Part shown: one piece after another, positions 25,240 through 37,459 of the stretch
How the letters are laid out: each line of letters begins with the position of its first letter
Numbering within the stretch: position 1 is the stretch's first letter
Position numbers and translations under genes: made by a program
Notes under the pieces: generated by a model
Seen by the model: the letters and a program-made list of their open reading frames with translations, nothing else
Told to the model about the DNA's origin: nothing
Databases searched by the model: none
Origin: Varroa destructor
Lineage: Eukaryota > Arthropoda > Arachnida > Mesostigmata > Varroidae
Assembly: GCF_002443255.2 (NCBI RefSeq)
Contig: NW_019211455.1
Location: forward strand, 37,291,472 to 37,355,471
Length of the DNA: 64,000 nucleotides
Reading direction: 5' to 3'

Positions 25240-28200
25240 TTACATCAGTTAGGTGGCTTTCCTCAGAACAAGGCCAACATCCCAGTGCTGGATAAACAGC
25301 ATTTTCCGTGTCGGCCGCACTAAAAAGCATTCTATATAATTAGGTTACATTCTTTGCTCCGAGGGATACGATAGGCTTTAACGTACTGTGTCTGAGGTCT
25401 GGGCCGAGTGGCGCAGAATCTGATGGGTCCATAAGAGTTCGCAGAAATATTTGCGATTAAGCCGAGGGGCTATTTACAGGTGTTGCGTTCGTCTCATAGG
25501 AAAATCGGCGTTCCGACTCGCATAAGGTCACTGCGAGCTGTGCACCTGCGAAAGTTGTGAAGATTGGTTTACAGGCGTTGACCGAACACATAGACGTCTT
25601 ATATTAATATAGGCTATTGCAATGCGATATAATAGCTACGAAGCGGTAGGTGGTAGTATCGTAGCGAGCAAGCACTTCAAATACGATACTACGACATTAA
25701 CGAGCTCCGTATTATTATATACGGAGATCAAGGCTCTATTGGGAGGCAGTAAAGGCGCACTGAACAGAAAACGCGCTGACAGCACAAATAGAAATCGACT
25801 GGGATCATTTAACGATGTTTTAACATCGAATTTCAACAGACCATCTTTATTAGATACTTAAGGATGTTTCAATCGGTACAATCGTCTGACAAAATTTAGA
25901 AAACTAAATCAAAAATCAATTTGTAGCAAGGAACTTAGATCCTACCTTGTGGTGATTACGGCACACGTTAAATGGGGCATTTCTCGTACTTCATAACAAT
26001 TTACCTAGCGCTTTGACGCTGCACTACGATGTACTCTAGCGATATATCTTTAGTATGCTTCGTTACGTTGTCATAAGTTTTCTTTTTTTTTTTTGTTTTT
26101 TTTTCAAACATTGTAACAATTTAAGCTGTACAGAGTGACGGATATACATTTGAGAGAGAAGATAAATCACTGGTATCAGTACAATACATCGTTGTTTAAA
26201 GGATGTTACTTTTGCGATACTTGAATTTAGCTTTCGTTGCAATCTTGACACGTTGAAATCTGAATCATTTTTAAGAAAGATCTGCCGAGATCAGTAAAAA
26301 TAGTATTTGCCTAATGCGATGTACGAATGGGGTTAGGTTAGCCCAAATCCTGGTCCGCCTACTGCGACTGAAATTGCTAAGTTCAAACATTCTTGGCGTA
26401 TGATAACTGGGTTACTCATTCAGGTTTTAATCTTGATTGAACATTAACATGAAACAAGCTTGTCTCACGCTAGGGTACGGTCGATTGAGTACAGTTACTG
26501 TGTCACACACAGGCATCTGTCTCGAAAATACCCGACACATATACGTGCGCATATATCAGACTATGTACGATTAACCTCTGCTATATCTACCTGCCGTAAC
26601 AAGCCATGAACGCTGTTAAGGACAACAATAATAAATAGACCGACAGCTTTACGTCGTTATCGTTCACAGCATATGATAGCGTTTTTGGTAAGTAACACAG
26701 CATAGTTTGCTCGTACGCTAACGTTGTGCAAAAGTTTGGCAAGCAATAAATTCCGCCTACTGAACGATTTATGTCAATGAGTGACCATATCATAGTCACT
26801 TATACTTTTAAGAAACTTCGATATATGCCCAAACTGTAGCTATTGTTACTGACCTAAAGCCGACAAGTTTGTGGTACGATCCTGTAGATCACAAATCAGT
26901 TTCTTGCTTTTGAGGTTTTTAACTATTTGCTAAATGTGCTCCTACACATAGTCCGTATCATAATTCTAAGAGAGATCTATACACATGATGGATAGCACAT
27001 CATAAATAAAACCTAAAGCGTGGACAGCATTGTGTGCCTATTTGTTCTGCCTGCCATCTACTAAAAGTAATCATCCCTGTCCTACTTTCATTTGTGCATC
27101 CGTACCCTAAACGTCCTCCCGTTGAAAAACCTATTCTCCTTGTTAAAGATCACTCTGCCTTTTTAAGCATACCGAATGCCCCGATGCACTGATCTATGAT
27201 AATTTCGCGAGAAAATAATAATACTACAAAATAGCTGATACTAACAGCTCTGCGTAATTACGCTGATGGCTCTATCCAGCGCACATATCAATATCATAGG
27301 CCTAAATGAAGAGCACGACGATTTCCTCTGCATTGGTTCTATTTGCTGTCTCTTTTTGAGCATCATGCCCCCTCCAGTTTTGCCAGGAACTTGTAGCTAG
27401 CTCCGTTGGAGTTCATAGTAGATGAACTTTACCTATTTACTTGATAAAAAGCATTCAGAATAGAGCAGCCTTTAAAAAATGCATGCTAAGCTTAAGAGAA
27501 AAGTCCATTTGACAGTTTGGTGGGACTACACGAAACATTAGTTTCGCTTAAGATAAGAATGCAAGCCGTAAAGTAATTTTCGCAATGATATCGTGGCTAT
27601 ACAGCTCCTCTATCCGTCAGCCACACGGGGGAGAATATGGCAAATTGAACGCACCTGCAACAAATCTACTTGTGTCCTGAATTGTGCTGGTGTTATAAAC
27701 ACAAAAGCTATCCAACTGGCTTGGTACGCCCGAAGGAAATCATCTTAACCTACCACGTGATGAAAATGCAAACAACTATGTCACAGTAAATTGGGTGCAG
27801 GCTAGACAGCCTTCTTACCTTGTAATACAAGTAGACTTTTTCTCGTATTGCCCCAGTGAATTGTACGTGGCGTCGCGTTTCGCCTCGACGACCTACGCGT
27901 CGACGGCGTTCACCATCAGAGCCACCTAAAATAACGTTTGAAGAGCAAACTAGCCAAAATGAAGCGTTTTCAATTGTTCCACTACTGGTCTTCCGTTTTG
28001 AAGATCATAAATAATTTTCTTACCTCATCCATTCGGTAATGTTGCTCTTTTATGGAGCTAGACGAGCTATTGGCTTGGAGATGCCCACCTGTATTACAAC
28101 CAGCCAGTTGACTACTTCAAGCCAAACTTCCGTAATCGACCTTTGTATTTTGCTAGCGCTCCTGTGATCTATTAGTGCTAAAGGTTTATAAAAAGGTGCA

Positions 28201-30050
28201 CAAATTCACATGTCGAAAAAGGCCTAGCCGTAGTTTTTTCAGCACCGGACACCCAATGTCTAACGTTCTAATTAAAAAGTTTCAGTTATAAATTATCACC
28301 ACTGGTGAGCGCAGCGGAATCACAAGCTGGAAACTCAATGGTGTCGGTAGTAATTACCCAATATGTAAGTCAATATATGTCGAATTAATACCCATCGTGA
28401 AGTGAACTGCTGTGAGTTTTTCGAAATTGTCTTCTACATTCTCAGTCTTTTTTCAGCATCTCGTGAGCCTTAAATAAGATCTCCGTTAACATTCACAACA
28501 CTCAACTTAGAAAACTTGATTCGAATCTTTGATATGTTAATGTATGTGTAATGGGTCCAACCAACTTTCAAGTTGAAAAGCTGTATCATTTCATTCATGT
28601 TTAGAAAATTTAGAGTTTCGATTTAGTGCATAGTTCGGCTAGTGCAGACGAACGCAGTTTTTGCATATTCGAAGTAATGTTGCACGTATACTCGACCTTA
28701 CCATATGGTAAGGCCGAACCCAAAGAGTGTCCAAGGTTGATCAGAAATAGCATATTGTCGCAATCATTTAGGCAAAGCAGGATTGATATAGTGGTAGTAG
28801 CCGACATCGTAAAGCGACTAACGATGGAAGAAATGCGAAAGTGCTGCTTACTTGAAAGCTCCGATCGTAGACCACTCTAATGTACAGCAGCAACAGCAGA
28901 AAGAGCGACGTTGGTGCCTACGACTCCCAAGGGTAGTATCTCATACGGTTTGTCATCGTTCGAACTTTCTGAATGTCTTCGCGGTTCTCTCGTGGCTTTT
29001 ATCTTCTGCCTAACCTTCATCCTGCACCATACTCAGATACCCGATTCTAATAATCTCAACTCTTGTTTTGTACGCCTGAAGTAAATGGACTTCAGTGTAA
29101 GGTCAACGTTCCTAGCTCACGTATTCACACATTCGCGTATATAAACTTTGATGTATGTTTAGCTACGCCGTTCATTTCTCTTATTTTACGCATCGTTTTG
29201 TTGAGTAACAGACTAACAAACATACGACAATATCGGTTTTTGCAAGCGTTTGTTGCGAAATTTAAAATGTCATGGCTCTTACCTGTAAGAATAATTGCTT
29301 TCTCAAATACAAAATATTTAAAGTACTCTAAGCGGCAATGGACATGGTGTCATAAACATTAGAGTTTTCCACGGGTTTTTAAATAGCGTGCTCAAAATGT
29401 GGAATAATTCAATGCAATTGCCGTAGGATTGAAATACGTTGCGTGGGTCTTATATAACCATTTATGTGATTAACGTGAGGTTGCGTCGCTTTACGAACCT
29501 AAAAGAAGCATCTCGATTGAGTTTTAACACTTTCTAGGCAGCTAACGTGAAAAAGGACAGAGAAAATCGACCTGCGACGCAGTAACTGCTATGCCTTCGA
29601 CGCGTTTTTGTCACATATAGAGGCCAGTTACGCGTTGTTCGAACGATATAGACAACCCCATATACAAACCACTTTCTGTCAGATATGGCAACGAGCAGAT
29701 TATATTATAATGCAGTTAGGAATAGATGGCGAGCAAGCCAACCCTGGATCGTCCTTTTGATAAGCAAGCCATTCGTCGCTGTAAAATTACGGTAAAAATT
29801 TAATGTTGTTTTTTTTTCACCTGGAATAGACATCCACTATAGCAAATTTATCTTACGATAAAAACTGAAAAAATATACTTTCCTGAAAATACCGAAATCA
29901 TGAACCCGATAGCTTACATAAACAGTACCTTGAGGCGTAATGGTCACTGCCTTTTAAGTACTGTGGTTGCGGTTTCTAGCACGATGGTGTCAGTGTGAAA
30001 ATTAATGTGTTAGGCTTAGCCGTTTACAATATGGAAGCTATATTTAACAG
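25240..30050. other. No supportable gene; may hold the first exon of the secreted-protein gene at 30 kb
   Basis: AT-rich. It includes an 18-base perfect palindrome at 28696. A plus-strand frame at 28626-28880 has protein-like composition but no recognised family. The short exon carrying the initiator Met of the gene at 30051 should be here or further left, and I could not place it. Confidence 0.4.
28696..28713. other. Perfect 18-base palindrome
   Basis: CCTTACCATATGGTAAGG is self-complementary at all nine base pairs. It has no associated gene. Confidence 0.9.
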
Positions 30051-30370
30051 GGATATAGTAAACTGGCTCTGTGTTTGGTACTCATAGTCTGCGCACTATG
30101 TTCATATGTTTCTGCGGCCGCAGATGCTTCATTGAAGAACCTGGCCGCTCCCGTAGCTGATATCGCTACGCGTTGGCGCCAATATATGTGCGAAACACCC
30201 TTCCAGCGTCGTCAAAATACGGGCTTAAATCTCGGTCGTCCTCAGGTACGTTCCATTTGAAATAACTGATAAAGCACCTTTTGTACAATATCTGTACCCT
30301 TTCATTGCGAAGGCAGCCGGTCGATGTTCCCAACCTTACCTGACGAAACGACGCATGTTTGCTGGGAATC

Positions 30371-30404
<34 letters not shown>

Positions 30405-31583
30405 TACATTTAAGTAAACATTGCCCCTTACAACATGCAACTCCAACCAGTTGAATTTATTGGAGGCATATCTGGAACAATAGAACCATACTTTCATGTA
30501 AAAATGACTGGGGAAAAGCATCCTTTAAAATGAAATAGTTTAACGGTGTCTCGTTTCTCGTCTCAGTCTGAATCGTAACTTCGGCCTTGTACAGTAATGC
30601 TATTATTTAACAAAATATTCCTGAAAAATTATCTTCTTTTTTCAAACAGTTCGTAAAAAAGAAAGGACTCCTACACGGGTCTCTTTACTCTCAAATGATA
30701 TTTGGCATAGTACCGTAATTGGAAAGAAGCCTCTCTTTAGACGTAGTTAAAATGACTCCCAGTATTGAGTTTCCGACCCATCTATTGACAGCGCACTTTA
30801 CATATGTTGAATACAATCTGCCACATCGCTAACGTATTGGGAATGGACACCGTGGAAAAAGTGAGAGAAAGTAGTGAAAAAGTGAAAGAAATATCCGACT
30901 GAGAGCCTAATCTCTTCAAATGGTTTTCGAAATTTTCAAACATATAGTGCCTTGAGTGAGGGACGAATATACCAAGGCACGTTCCAAACTTTTTGCGTTT
31001 ACTACCTTATATAATAATATAGTGTATACACATATGATAACAATGATAGCACCTGCAGCACTTCATTCGATTCCATCTCTTCATTGTTAATGCTGGTGAC
31101 ACAGAGTTAACACAGATCTGCATAAGGACTCCATTGAGTTTGACTGACGAATAAGCTTCTATTTGCAGGCTTCTCTGCCACGAGTTTTTCTGTAAACATC
31201 TTCAATCAGATAACGTTTGCTCGTTGGCAATGCAGCCTATTCAAAGCTAAGTAATATTTGAAAACTTATATAAAGTTTTCGTTGGACTAAGCCCTGTGGC
31301 TCAACACAGTACTATATATACGCTAGATCTGCTCCGACAATTGAATAAGCAGTGAAAAAACTCATTTTGATATTTAAAGACGAAAGACCTACTATAAAGT
31401 ATTATTACTAACAAATATGAATATAAACATAAATTGTTAGACACTTTCTAGTGCCTGTGTGCTTTGTGATTTCCCCTCATTTAGGCTTCCCCTTGTGCGG
31501 GCCGCAACTCTGCGGAACGGAACTATGCGGTTCTTAGCAATCGCCTCCAGCACTGTGGAGAGCGTCTTGGTGGATCTACCTAA
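30051..31583 (+). CDS. Unknown secreted protein, two exons seen, 5' end missing
   Basis: Exon A, 30051-30245, follows a 3' splice site (CTATATTTAACAG) and ends at a consensus donor (CCTCAG|GTACGT), 65 codons. Exon B, 31485-31583, follows a pyrimidine-rich acceptor (TTTCCCCTCATTTAG) and ends in TAA, 32 codons. Both are phase 0 and stay open when joined. Exon A begins with a signal-peptide core (LALCLVLIVCALCSYVSA, likely cut near AAA/DA), then an acidic/basic segment with ADIATRWRQYMCETPFQRR. Exon B carries two further cysteines (ASPCAGR, LQHCGERLGG). The exported chain of about 75 residues therefore has three visible cysteines and a dibasic RR. The start Met must be on an upstream exon, since an in-frame TAA precedes the acceptor. 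I do not recognise the family; a secreted peptide or small hormone precursor is possible but not shown. The intron holds a TA/CA microsatellite and a short tandem duplication. Confidence 0.5.
30371..30404. repeat. Compound (TA)9(CA)8 microsatellite
   Basis: TA units pass directly into CA units. It lies in the intron of the secreted-protein gene, 126 bases after its donor. Confidence 0.95.
30852..30890. repeat. Short imperfect tandem duplication
   Basis: Two copies of about 19 bases (GGAAAAAGTGAGAGAAAGT and TGAAAAAGTGAAAGAAAT) lie head to tail inside the same intron. Confidence 0.6.
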
Positions 31584-31804
31584 CAAAATCACATTTAACT
31601 TCAAGCTATTTCAAGCTTTATAATAATCGAATCTTAGACAACTGACGTTCAATACAAATCGAAGTGCATCTACATCCTGCTTCAATCTAAGCGCACCTTG
31701 CGTATCCATACGTTTATAAGGCAACACGTTAACTGTACCATCATAAAATCTACTGTGTAGTATACTACAAAGCAGTTAAGGGTGCCCGCGAAGCCGCTAA
31801 TAGT

Positions 31805-31870
31805 CGGCGGGTGTGATACGGATCGAACGCAGTGGCAAGCCCACGCGCAGACCACTGAGCTCTTGGCTCT
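31805..31870 (-). repeat. tRNA-like sequence, possible tRNA-derived SINE or tRNA relic
   Basis: On the minus strand GAGCTCAGTGGTCTGCGCG resembles the A box of tRNA genes (TAGCTCAGTGG), and 22 bases further on GTTCGATCC matches the B box core. The A-to-B spacing is about ten bases too short for a functional tRNA, and no acceptor-stem pairing is evident. A decayed tRNA or SINE head fits better. No further copy was noticed in the window. Confidence 0.33.
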
Positions 31871-32460
31871 CTCAGATGTGACAACGAACGCTTGTCGGGA
31901 AGAAAGCCAAGAACTCAGATCAAATTAGCCATCGACACGATCAAGATCTACGTTGTTTGCAATGAAGTCCCATGAAGCACAGATTAATGAGACCGAAAAG
32001 CTCACACAGAAGGGAATCAAGCTGCCCGCATTTTCTGAAGTATTTGTCTAAAGACATGCTTGTAAGGTTAACGAGCAGAGACAAGACCATAGAAGTAAAG
32101 CCATGTACGAACGAACGTTTTGGTCTAGGACGTTTCGGTTTGGTATAGCAAATCACTGTGAAAAAGTTCATATTTGAGTGAAGAATAGCAGCCAGCAGAA
32201 GCGGTGCTGGGTGACGTCCGGGTGACTAATAAGATGCGCGTTGTGTTCCGCTTTTTCCATATAAACAACAGCCACCTTGACCAGTGTAATCAACATAATA
32301 GGCCGCTCAGAAACGAAGCAATTCAGTAAAATAGATACACACACATATTGATGATTTTCCCGTTAAAGCGGAAGCTAAATGACCTAGCATCCCGAGAAGC
32401 ATTTTACTCACGTATAATAACGTTGTGACAATGAAGTCTGTCTATTTTATTAATATGCGC

Positions 32461-32625
32461 CGCTTGAGGGCGCAGGCAGTCATCTATAATGCAGCGCCAT
32501 TTGCATTTCAATATCGTGCTTCTCTTTGCGACCATCGTTCACTTGTCGTTCTTGATAAAACAAGAGTTCATCTCTTCACCTCGGGAGAGAAACCTCGTAC
32601 TTATAAACATGGGCACGCAGCATAG
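32461..32625 (+). pseudogene. Decayed C2H2 zinc-finger fragment
   Basis: The frame ends with RVHLFTSGEKPRTYKHGHAA and a stop. This follows the zinc-finger linker pattern H-x-R-T-H-[TS]-G-E-K-P-Y-x-C-x-x-C-G-K-A, but one His is deleted, and both Cys of the next finger are replaced by Tyr and Gly-type residues. Upstream, PFAFQYRASLCDHRSLVVLD aligns with a preceding finger (F-x-C-x-x-C ... L-x-x-H), also with lost Cys and His. No metal site survives, so if it is a finger gene it is a relic. The SGEKP match alone is short, so chance is not excluded. Confidence 0.33.
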
Positions 32626-34311
32626 TGTGAGATAATACTTATTGAAAAAGACAACACTTTTATTTTACTAAAAGGATGACATTTGATAAGAACCAGTTTG
32701 TTGCAAGACTCAGTCAATTGGCGGCAAGTTATCGAAAATAACTGAAAGTAAAGGACGATAGATCAGTCCCAGCACAGCTAACTTGCTTCGTTTTACCCAT
32801 GATTAAATTTTCAACTGTACCATACGTTATTTTTCGTCTGTAGAGTAACGAACTTAAAACTGCTTTTAATTCAAGACATTTTTAGTCGATCATTCAGCTA
32901 ATGTTCAGTGATTGTTGTAGAATGTTACCGTAAGAAAATACGAACTTTTAGGATGATCATATTCTTCAACACTTGGTGGGTATTTTATTGAATGAGTGAG
33001 CCTCATAGCTAAACATGTAGGACCTCTATGTTTCAAGTTTTACGTGCGATACTGCCGTTAGGCATTCCATCAGAGAGGTGGCTGGCTCCTAGCATAAAAC
33101 GAAGTTTGTCTATATCAAACAGGTCGGACCTAATGGCACCTAGTTTCCGACCATTTCTTCACTGCAATTGGGTACAATGCTGGTAACTATGCGCTATATG
33201 CATCTTACAGTTTATCTGTATAGGGTGCTCTATACAAATGCAGACAATGGGTTTTCTAAAAGATGGATTTTAGGTTCCCTCGAACTGGAAGAGGATATAC
33301 GCAGTACTAGCCCTGCACCATTTGCTTAAATTAATTAGTTGGTTTTAGCAGTAATTCCAGGCTGCGTTTAGATGAGGTCATACTGTGCGACTAATAAAGA
33401 TGATACCATTGGCTATCTGGTGTCTTAACGCGCTTCGATCAGTGCAGGGCTACCTGCCGACTCAACTCGGATAAACGCTTTACACTTAAAACAATCAGCG
33501 TGGTTTCTATATAAGCTACCCTTAATTTGCGAAAGTTGCCGTCCATATCGAAGTAAGTCATCGAAATATGATCAATATGCAAAATACAAATGTTTTCATA
33601 GCATGTCAGAAAAATAATCCACAAAATTGACTAGAAACGTCCTAAGCGTATTTTAAATAACTCGTCAAGTTTGGCAGTAGGCAGACGGTCAAAAATACGC
33701 ACAATTCACTTTCTCATCTACGCAAGTTGCAATTTGCTAACTTCCATAACATTTGGATCTCTATGGGGGGTGACCTTTAATATATACTGATATTTTCTCT
33801 GAGCTTATTACCAGTGCATGCTATAATAATTTTTTTAGTTGATCTTGTGTTAAAACCATTATTGATTTAATTTTGGGGTAAAACATTATTCAGCACTAGC
33901 GCCTTTCGGCACTTAGTTCGTCGTTTACCCTCGCAACACCTGGTATAAATAGTTGAAATTTGATCAGATACTTTGGCACGTTTCTCACGGATTTATTTGG
34001 AATATCATACGCTTTTTGTTTAGCAGACTTATTTTTGTATTTGTTTACATTAGTTTTCACGGCGGGTCTTCGTACCTGGCAGGTCTTGCTGATCGTCGGA
34101 TGCACAAGTATATTAGGATCCTACAAGCGAATCCGTTGGATTTTTAAAGTATTAACTTTTGAACTACGCGCCACTAGCAGACAGAATATGGCGTGCAGGT
34201 ACTCTATTCCTCTAGAAACCTGTGAGTGAAAACTGGCTAAGCTTACTCCGGGAAAAAAAGGAAATACTTTTTTTAGTCTCAAAACCTGATACTCAGTGGT
34301 TAAGTTTTTTC

Positions 34312-34325
34312 TTTTTTTTTTTTTT
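34312..34325. repeat. T-rich homopolymer tract
   Basis: Fourteen T, followed by AATTAAAAAAAG. Confidence 0.9.
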
Positions 34326-35785
34326 AATTAAAAAAAGAGGTCTTAAATATAGTATGTGAAGAGTGCAAAGGTTTCAAGAACAGAAACTGAAGTATTGAAA
34401 ACCCATGAGGAGGTGACCAGATGTCGAGGCCCGAAGTCAAAAAAGCATTGCCGCAATCCAGAAGGCTTCTCATAAAATTAGTCTAAGAACTCTGTCCGCC
34501 AAATCACATATAAGGTCTCACAAAATTAGAATAAAAATATTGAAAATGTGGGAACTGAGTAAAAATGAGTACCTCGTGAATCCACTTCAGACCAGTTGAA
34601 AGTGCGTGTGGTGTATCCCACGCGCAATTTCCGGCACCTAATTCCCAAAAAACCCGCCTGAAGCGTACAACAACTATAGCATGATTCAATATTGACCGCC
34701 AGTTGGAGAAACGAGCGGGTGTCCCTCTGGAGAGAAATCAAATTCGGTGACAGTGTCGAGTAAGCTTGGACGTAAGGTGATGGTGGTATGTACAATGCAC
34801 ATCTAGGACATCTGGTAGCATAAGATATTTTCCGAAAATCAAACAATGAATTCAGCCAGCTATCCCGAATCCCTTAAGGGACTTATGGATCATGGACGCG
34901 GACATCGAAAGCACGTAGCCTGGTTACTTAATAACGCCATGCGTCATCGCCAAACCTCAATTGGTTCCTGGATTAAGCAAAGGAATATCCACCGTTGATT
35001 TTAGCCTACTTATTTTCTTGATCGAACTTCGTGTAATTACCTTTTTGTGTCCTAAAAGAGGCAGTTGGTAGGCATATCCCACCATCGATTTACTTCAAGG
35101 AGCCATAGGTAGATAGGGTAATTACATGCGGGGAAACGAATGGTATGTGTGAGGCTAACAGAGGCTACCAGAACGTGGGGCAGTCATGCAAATCGTCGTT
35201 TAAGATCAGATAGTTCGAAATTTATTCGATTTCAATGTCTGATAAATTTTCTTATAATTGTTTACCACTTTTACTACTGGCATCATTCAGTGATAAAGCA
35301 GATTTGTTTTTCTTGACATCATGCTTTTACGCTAGAAATACAATATTAGGCAACACAAAAATAGGATTTCGTATGGTGCGGCCGCACTCCAACGTCGAAC
35401 TTGGTAATTAATAATTAAGGTACATTCTGTACGCAACGAGTACTGAGTCATTTTGGCGATACATAGATAGGAGGAACGGCTGGCCTTGTGGGATCAGGTG
35501 AGGCCAATCACTTGGCGTTTAAGTTATTTTAGTATTAAATCAATTATTCAGGTTGCAAAATAGATACTAGCTTAAGAGTTGTGTCTATACACATGTGTAC
35601 AACTAATGCAATCATGGGCAATTATTTCTATCCTTCAGTGCATTTAATTTATGCATTTTCTAGTCTCATTCCTTAATGATCACCTAAAGCTAAATGCTTC
35701 GAGTGCCGTTACGTATTCCATTGGAAAGCTGTTTCCCAGCTTGAAACCAAATGTGCCTACCCATGGACTCCAACCAGAACAACCA

Positions 35786-35797
35786 CCCCCCCCCCCC
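35786..35797. repeat. C12 homopolymer
   Basis: Twelve consecutive C. Confidence 0.95.
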
Positions 35798-37186
35798 AAG
35801 TTAAGCAGGCAAACAGGTCACTCACTATGGTATCACCGGTGTCCCTTAATGCTCATATGAAATTAAGTAGATAGCATAATCCTGTACTCCTCTGTAGTTC
35901 GAATGTTTCGAGACTCGCACCAAACCATCATCATGGTATTTTCACTGCAGAACTTCATATCACTCATGAGATTGTGATACTATGGGTCGTCTGCATACGG
36001 AATGTCGATGGCTGGATAAGTTTCAAGATCAAATATGATTTCTTTATTCATAAATCTACGATTTCAGTTTCGATCTGTACCCACTGGTGGCTAAAAACAG
36101 TTTCCTGAAAATAACCGATACTTCCTAGACTCCGGGTTTAACCCCAGAAATATAGACCCGACTAGTTGAAGGATGTGTTAACGTTCTCACGCCATTTAGT
36201 AGACATCGCCCACCAGCTGTTCGACAAATGTTAGTAACGGTTACTTAAATGATGCGTTGGAGTTTTTGTTTGATTTTCCCATGTAACGTAAACCCTGCAG
36301 CCCATCGAAAATAATCAATCTTTAAGTTACCAGGCACAGCTCATGAGATAATCAAAAAGAACATCTACTTTCCAGCGGCCTATATTTTTGCAGGTGGTTA
36401 AATATGGTTTCATTGTATTGGTACCATCATCGGGCCTAAGAAAATAGCAGCAGTATCATCACGCTTAGTTTTTACATGGTATGACGAGATTAAGGACAAA
36501 ACTTTTTTATATCGTGAAGCAGCTTCTTTTGAAAGTTGCTACAATTTAAGTACGCACCTATCATCTGTGCACCTATACTTTTATTTGGAAGCTCTAAACG
36601 CGTTTGCAAAGCGCGAGTAACTTTGAAGAACTTAAAGAAAGAGTGCAAGGGAACAAACAGGGCAATCTTTGTTTTGAATAGCTAATGATTTGATAACAGT
36701 TTCACTCGAGTGACTGAAATATAGTGTTACCTTTTTTTGCATCTCAGAGTTACTTTTCTCTATGATTCATAGGCCTCGCACAATGAAATAATCGTTATAC
36801 GATGTCGTTTTTTCAGTTAATGACCTTAAGCGTTTAACGGTAAATCGCGTAGGAAAACTTTTTCTATCATTAAGCTACGTTCTACCAACAGCATAATCAT
36901 TGAAGTTAGAATATAGCTTTTAGTTAATCTTGGTTTTGAATTTTGCAAAAAATACTTTGGCGTGATTAAAGACCAAATAGCCTTAACTTACAATCGAAGA
37001 ATCTAAAGGTATTAGTTGTTTACTATCGTGGACACCTTATAGTTGAACTTGACGTAAACCAGACACTCGTAGTCTCCTTCTAGGCAGACACTTTAACGTC
37101 CATAAAGTTATGTAACTGCTTCACCGTTTTTCGAGTTGTCGGCTACTACTTCCGCTACTGCTGATGGCGCATAGCAGTGGTCCCAA

Positions 37187-37447
37187 ATGCGGCTCTATGT
37201 TCTCGGGCTCGCCTCTTCAGGGTCCCCAGGGCGCCGCCTCCCTATGACGTCACCGTATCACCGACCAATCAGACTACACACCCGTTGGCAGCCAACTCCG
37301 AGTCCTAGCGGCGTCTTTTTAGCGTCGGGTACTGGACTTCTCTACGGGCACTTTACGAAGTATCTCCGCAACGTGTGTGTGGTTCACTTACACCCCGGGG
37401 TTGGAGCTGTTACGGGAATACGACCACGGACAAGCGCGTGGAAATAG
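37187..37447. promoter_or_regulatory. GC-rich island with CRE palindrome and CCAAT box
   Basis: In an AT-rich neighbourhood this patch is GC- and CpG-richer. It carries TGACGTCA (about 37245-37252), the binding palindrome of CREB/ATF-type factors, and ACCAATCAG (about 37263-37271), a CCAAT box, about 10 bases apart. This pairing suggests a TATA-less promoter. The direction is unclear because both elements work either way. No start codon or first coding exon could be tied to it. Confidence 0.33.
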
Positions 37448-37459
37448 CTGCTATATCCA
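37392..37459 (-). CDS. Candidate internal exon inside the GC-rich island
   Basis: The minus strand has an acceptor (AATATCTGCTTGCAG), a 68-base segment open in one phase only (GYSSYFHALVRGRIPVTAPT...), and a consensus donor (GGGGT|GTAAGTG). The splice sites are good, but the peptide is too short to recognise and no partner exon was found. The plus strand is also open across it. Confidence 0.2.

Larger units (their letters stand above)
32626..37139. other. No supportable gene
   Basis: AT-rich, with a T14 run at 34312 and a C12 run at 35786. A plus-strand frame at 33957-34229 encodes several hydrophobic segments and ends near GTGAGT. T-rich sequence produces such frames by chance, and its acceptor is weak. 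Confidence 0.45.

Noticed and set aside
25395..25500. GGGCCGAGTGG resembling a tRNA-Leu/Ser A box
   Set aside because: No B box at a proper distance and no acceptor or anticodon stem pairing.
28626..28880. Frame ending EEMRKCCLLESSDRRPL, briefly considered as an insulin-like A chain
   Set aside because: It lacks the CCxxxC pattern and B chain of insulin-like peptides, and there is no signal peptide.
33957..34229. Hydrophobic plus-strand frame resembling a chemoreceptor segment and ending near GTGAGT
   Set aside because: T-rich DNA gives hydrophobic frames by chance. The acceptor is weak and no receptor motif is present.
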